Source of the DNA: Brachyhypopomus gauderio
Lineage: Eukaryota > Chordata > Actinopteri > Gymnotiformes > Hypopomidae
NCBI RefSeq assembly: GCF_052324685.1
Contig: NC_135228.1
Span: 12,906,420 to 12,970,419 of the forward strand
Direction of reading: 5' to 3'
Length of the DNA stretch: 64,000 nucleotides
Part shown: positions 60,717-64,000 of the stretch, in pieces
Numbering within the stretch: position 1 is the first letter of the stretch
How the letters are laid out: each line of letters opens with the position of its first letter
Notes under the pieces: generated by a model
The model's database searches: none
What the model was told of the DNA's origin: nothing
The model's input: only the letters and a program-made list of their open reading frames with translations
Program-made: the position numbers and the translations under genes

Positions 60717-62680
60717 TCCATATGCCACTTTAAAAAGATGAGTTTTAAGTCCTGCTTTAAAAATATCTAAAGATAAACAAGCCCGCATTTCATCAGGGAG
60801 CCCATTCCACAACATTGGACCCGCAACAGCAGGTGTTGCAAGTGTTGGCTTGAAGATCTAAGTGTACGCATCGGGGAGTATGGCAGGAGTAACCTACTTA
60901 AGTAGGAAGGAGCAAGGTCATGCAGGGATTTAAAAACCAACACGAGCAGTTTGTACTGGATGCGATACTGCACTGGAAGCCAATGAAGGTGACACAGAAC
61001 CAGAGTAATATGCTCCCAAGATCTTTTATGGGTAAGCACCCTCGCAGCTGAATTTTGCACATACTGCAGCTTGCTCAAGGCCCGCGCAGGGAGGCCATAC
61101 AACAGAGCATTGGAGTAATCCAGTCGGCATGTGACAAACGCATGAATCAAGGTCTCAGCAGCAGCAAAAGAAAGGAAAGGGCGAATCCTAGAAATACTCC
61201 TAAGATGGAAAAAGGCTGCCTACATACATGCCTACATGTATTTTTGATGTGTGACCCAAACGTGACTCCGAGATTGCTTACCTCAGCAGAGGTAGAAACA
61301 ACCAAACCCGGAATACTAACAGTAGTGTCACCAAGTCTCCTAACTGTAGCAGGAGAAGCACTTATGATGGCCTTAGACTTTCTATTGTTTAAACTCAGGA
61401 AGTTCTCAATCATCCATGCCTTAACATCTGTTAAGCAGGTCAACAAGGCAAGAGGAGGCAAGCTATGGGCAGGTTTGGTGTAGATATAAATCTGCACATC
61501 ATCAGCATAGCAGTGAAACTGCAAACCATGCTGCCTAATAATGTCCCCCAGAGGAAGCAGGTACAGAATGAAAAGCAGAGGTCCAAGGACTGAGCCCTGG
61601 GGGACTCCATGTAACAAATGTCGGATTTAAAACCTCCAATAGAAACAAACTGCTGCCTGTCAGAGAGATAAGAAATGAACCATGCTAACGCAGTCCCAGT
61701 TATGCCAATCATATTTTTAAGCCGAGATAGCAATAGGCTATGGCACACTGTGTCAAATGCTGCAGTCAGGTCCAGTAAAATAAGCAAACTAAGCAGTCCC
61801 TGGTCAGCCGCCATCAACAAATCCTTCACCACCCTGACAAGAGCAGTTTCAGTACTGTGATTTCTCCTAAAACCTGACTGAAAGACCTCAAATCACAGGA
61901 TTCAATATGTTCCTTTAACTGTGCAGCTACTGTTCGCTCCAGCAGTTTAGTGAGAAATGGGAGATTCAAAATGGGCCTATAGTTATCAAAATTCTCGGGA
62001 TCTAAGCCAGGCCTCTTGAGAACTGGAGTGATGGCTGCCAGCTTCAAACATGCCGGAACCATTCCTGAGCTAAGTGAAGCATTAATAACCATAGTAATAA
62101 GAGGACAGACAGACGGAGAACAGGCTTTCACGCATTGTGTTGGCATGGGATCCAGTTGACATGTCGTTGCCCTAGAGGTCATAACAAGCTTTGCAACCAA
62201 CTGCTGATCTACAGCATCAAAAGCCGTAAAATAACTGCTACTGGACTGCGAGAATGGTCGAGAGGTGTCTAACACATTCACTGTAGACTGAAACTGTGAG
62301 TATACTGTGTCTATTTTATGATTGAAAAAATCCATAAAATGAGAACAAAGTTCAAATGACGGAGTTAAAGGAAAACTCTTCACAGGGCTGAGTATCCTAT
62401 TGACAGCTTGAAACGGAGCTCTGGGATTACCGTGGGCACTACGAATAACATTAGAATAATAAAGTGTTTTAGCTTCCTGCAGTTTTTCCTTGTAAAGCAG
62501 GACATGATCACTGTCAGCACAAGCATGCACAGTCAGGCCAGTTCTCTTTACAAGTCGCTCAAGCAGTCGGCCAGCAGCTTTCAGCTTGCGCAGCTCAGCA
62601 GTATACCAGGGAGCAGGCTGAGAAAAAGATACAGAGCGAGTTCTGAGAGGTGCCAGGTGATTCAAAATAACTGACAGAGT
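60717..62680 (-). mobile_element. L2 (Maui-like) LINE, 5'-truncated and frameshifted
   Basis: Minus-strand RT in several frames: WYTAELRKLKAAGRLLER and KSFPLTPSFELCSHF; MVINASLSSGMVPACLKLA and [67 protein letters not shown]; and the C-terminal HWLPVQYRIQYKLLVLVFK and APSYLSRLL. These are L2-clade RT and post-RT motifs. The endonuclease is absent, and frameshifts near 61,870, 61,620 and 61,150 inactivate it. The 3' end is near 60,717. Confidence 0.9.
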
Positions 62681-63099
62681 TATTTTGATATATTTCTTGT
62701 GAAAATTTTTTATAAAAGTTATAAATATGCATGTTAAATGTGAAATCAGTCTTTTGTTGACCAAAATATAATAAATATAATCACCTTTAACCAAAACTAA
62801 TGGCATTTTTAAAAATTCATTGCAAAAACAGATTGATTCTAATTGGAGTCATTTTTGACCCCACCCATGGAAGAGGTATTGGTCATTCATGCATCCAGGT
62901 TAAAGGTTTTGTTACAACAGCCATAACTTACAGTGTCAATGTCTCTTGTATTGTAAATTGATGTTCTCATACAGGTTTGGTTTCCCTGCGTCATGTGTAT
63001 TTTGAAATAGATTTGATGGAATGCGGTTTCATTCTGTATTGACAAGCTCAGGAATGTTCTTTTGTTTTAATGTTTTCTTTTTGCTTTTTCCTTTTTTAG

Positions 63100-63244
63100 T
63101 AATGCGGGGTGTACAGACTGGTACACACCACGTAAAAAATTGAAGAGAGAAATGAACCCAAATGTCGTATTAAACCAAAAGGGAAAAATATGCTTATCAC
63201 TAACACAGTGTGAGTGTAACAAACACTCACACGAGAAAGCATAA
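63100..63244 (+). CDS. Speculative terminal exon of the LRAT-like gene
   Basis: A strong polypyrimidine-AG acceptor (TTTTTCCTTTTTTAG, ending 63099) precedes a 48-codon frame. Its phase (third codon position first) fits the AT left by a GTAAGT donor at 52929, and it ends at a TAA at 63242. It would encode AGCTDWYTPRKKLKREMNPN and a Cys/His-containing end. The putative intron would be the 10-kb transposon-filled stretch. Part of the downstream sequence may itself be repeat-derived. Coding status is unproven. Confidence 0.2.
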
Positions 63245-63276
63245 ACTGTAACATAGAAACCAATATGCATGCACGT

Positions 63277-63318
<42 letters not shown>

Positions 63319-63966
63319 GCAAAACAAAACTAAAAAGACGCGGAAAACTCAAAACGTAAGAAATAAAGCTCCACCGTAGAAAATGGGGAAAAAACCAACA
63401 GAAAACAACGTGGAATACTCAACACGTGAAAAAACAAAACTCAACCGTATAGACACGGGATTAAAATAACAAAGTCAACTGAAAGAACGCGGAAAAAACT
63501 GAATGCGTAAAAAAACGAACTAAGGAAGCCAGGGGAAGTAACTGGCAGCAGGCGAACGCCGCAACAAAACAAAATCCTTCCAAAAATAAAGTAGTAACTG
63601 ATAGGAAGAGATAAAGCTGGAAGAAAACTTGAGATGGACTAGAAGTGGCACAGGAGGTAGATACTTGAATAAGTAAATGTGAAATATGGAGAAAAGAGAG
63701 AAGACAAGAGAGAGAGAGAGAATAAGGTGGTGAGACACCTTCACACGGGAACGCAACTTCGGGAGTAGTAAAGCAGAAAGAAGGCTGAGAGCGTAACAGC
63801 TTGAGACCAAAACAAATCAGCAATGATCCGTTTCACCAGAGCTTCCTTAAGAAGCTCTAGAAGCAGCTGAAACAGATCACCGCTGATTGCGCCCAGAGAG
63901 TCTAGGACTGACTCGGTTGTCTCTTATGGTGGTAGAAGGAGCGGCATCCGAGCCAGCCCTGACAGA
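63207..63966 (-). repeat. Possible LTR-like block with tandem repeats and (CA)n
   Basis: The minus strand begins TGTCAGGGCTGGCTCGGATG (from 63964), as some fish LTRs do, but a matching end is uncertain. It contains (CA)n at 63279-63315, a hairpin (GTGTGAGTGT / ACACTCACAC, 63209-63233), and about three diverged copies of a roughly 70-bp unit with ACGCGGAAAACTCAAAACGT (63335-63530). Confidence 0.4.
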
Positions 63967-64000
63967 GCATTATTGTTTTGACATTATTCTGGTACAAGCT

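Overview
The window is vertebrate nuclear DNA, most likely from a ray-finned fish. It holds multi-exon genes with GT/AG introns, long CA/TG/AT microsatellites, and a repeat complement typical of teleosts: Rex3, an L2/Rex1-type LINE, Tc1, hAT, piggyBac and Ty3/gypsy remnants. I cannot name the species. All intron-exon structures were read by eye from splice signals, reading phase and remembered human orthologues. No alignment or transcript was available.

Left part (1-29,600), gene-rich. Exon 1 of siah2 (RING E3 ligase) lies on the minus strand at 4,902-5,294, and its second exon is off the left edge. taf9 (TFIID/SAGA histone-fold subunit, seven coding exons, minus strand, 8,902-6,525) is divergent from rab24 (atypical Rab GTPase, eight coding exons, plus strand, 10,074-11,820); the two share a short promoter region. 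nsd1 (H3K36 methyltransferase, 22 coding exons, minus strand, 28,474-17,069) converges on rab24. The nsd1/rab24 tail-to-tail pairing matches the human NSD1-RAB24 neighbourhood. The phases of all introns close exactly for taf9 (249 aa), rab24 (202 aa) and nsd1 (1,953 aa).

Middle part (29,600-39,250). No protein gene is recognised. It holds microsatellites, a CCAAT-rich GC segment near 35 kb and a few sequences that look like conserved regulatory DNA.

Right part (39,250-64,000), repeat-dominated. In order: a LINE with an open 838-codon endonuclease/RT frame; a decayed Rex3; a hAT MITE with a perfect 8-bp target duplication; a solo LTR; and a small gene encoding an LRAT/PLAAT-like (NlpC/P60-fold) protein whose central exons are at 48,882-49,667. 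Its downstream sequence is packed with transposons: a mariner-like element containing a Tc1, which itself contains two hAT-type insertions; an apparently intact Tc1 with a full-length transposase; an 818-bp hAT element; an L1/Tx1-type LINE with an internal inversion and a solo LTR; gypsy integrase and piggyBac fragments; and an L2 LINE. 

I see no convincing novel multi-gene system. The most notable items are the LRAT-like gene in its transposon nest, the intact Tc1, the inverted LINE segment, and a family of hAT-like elements carrying homopolymeric G tracts.
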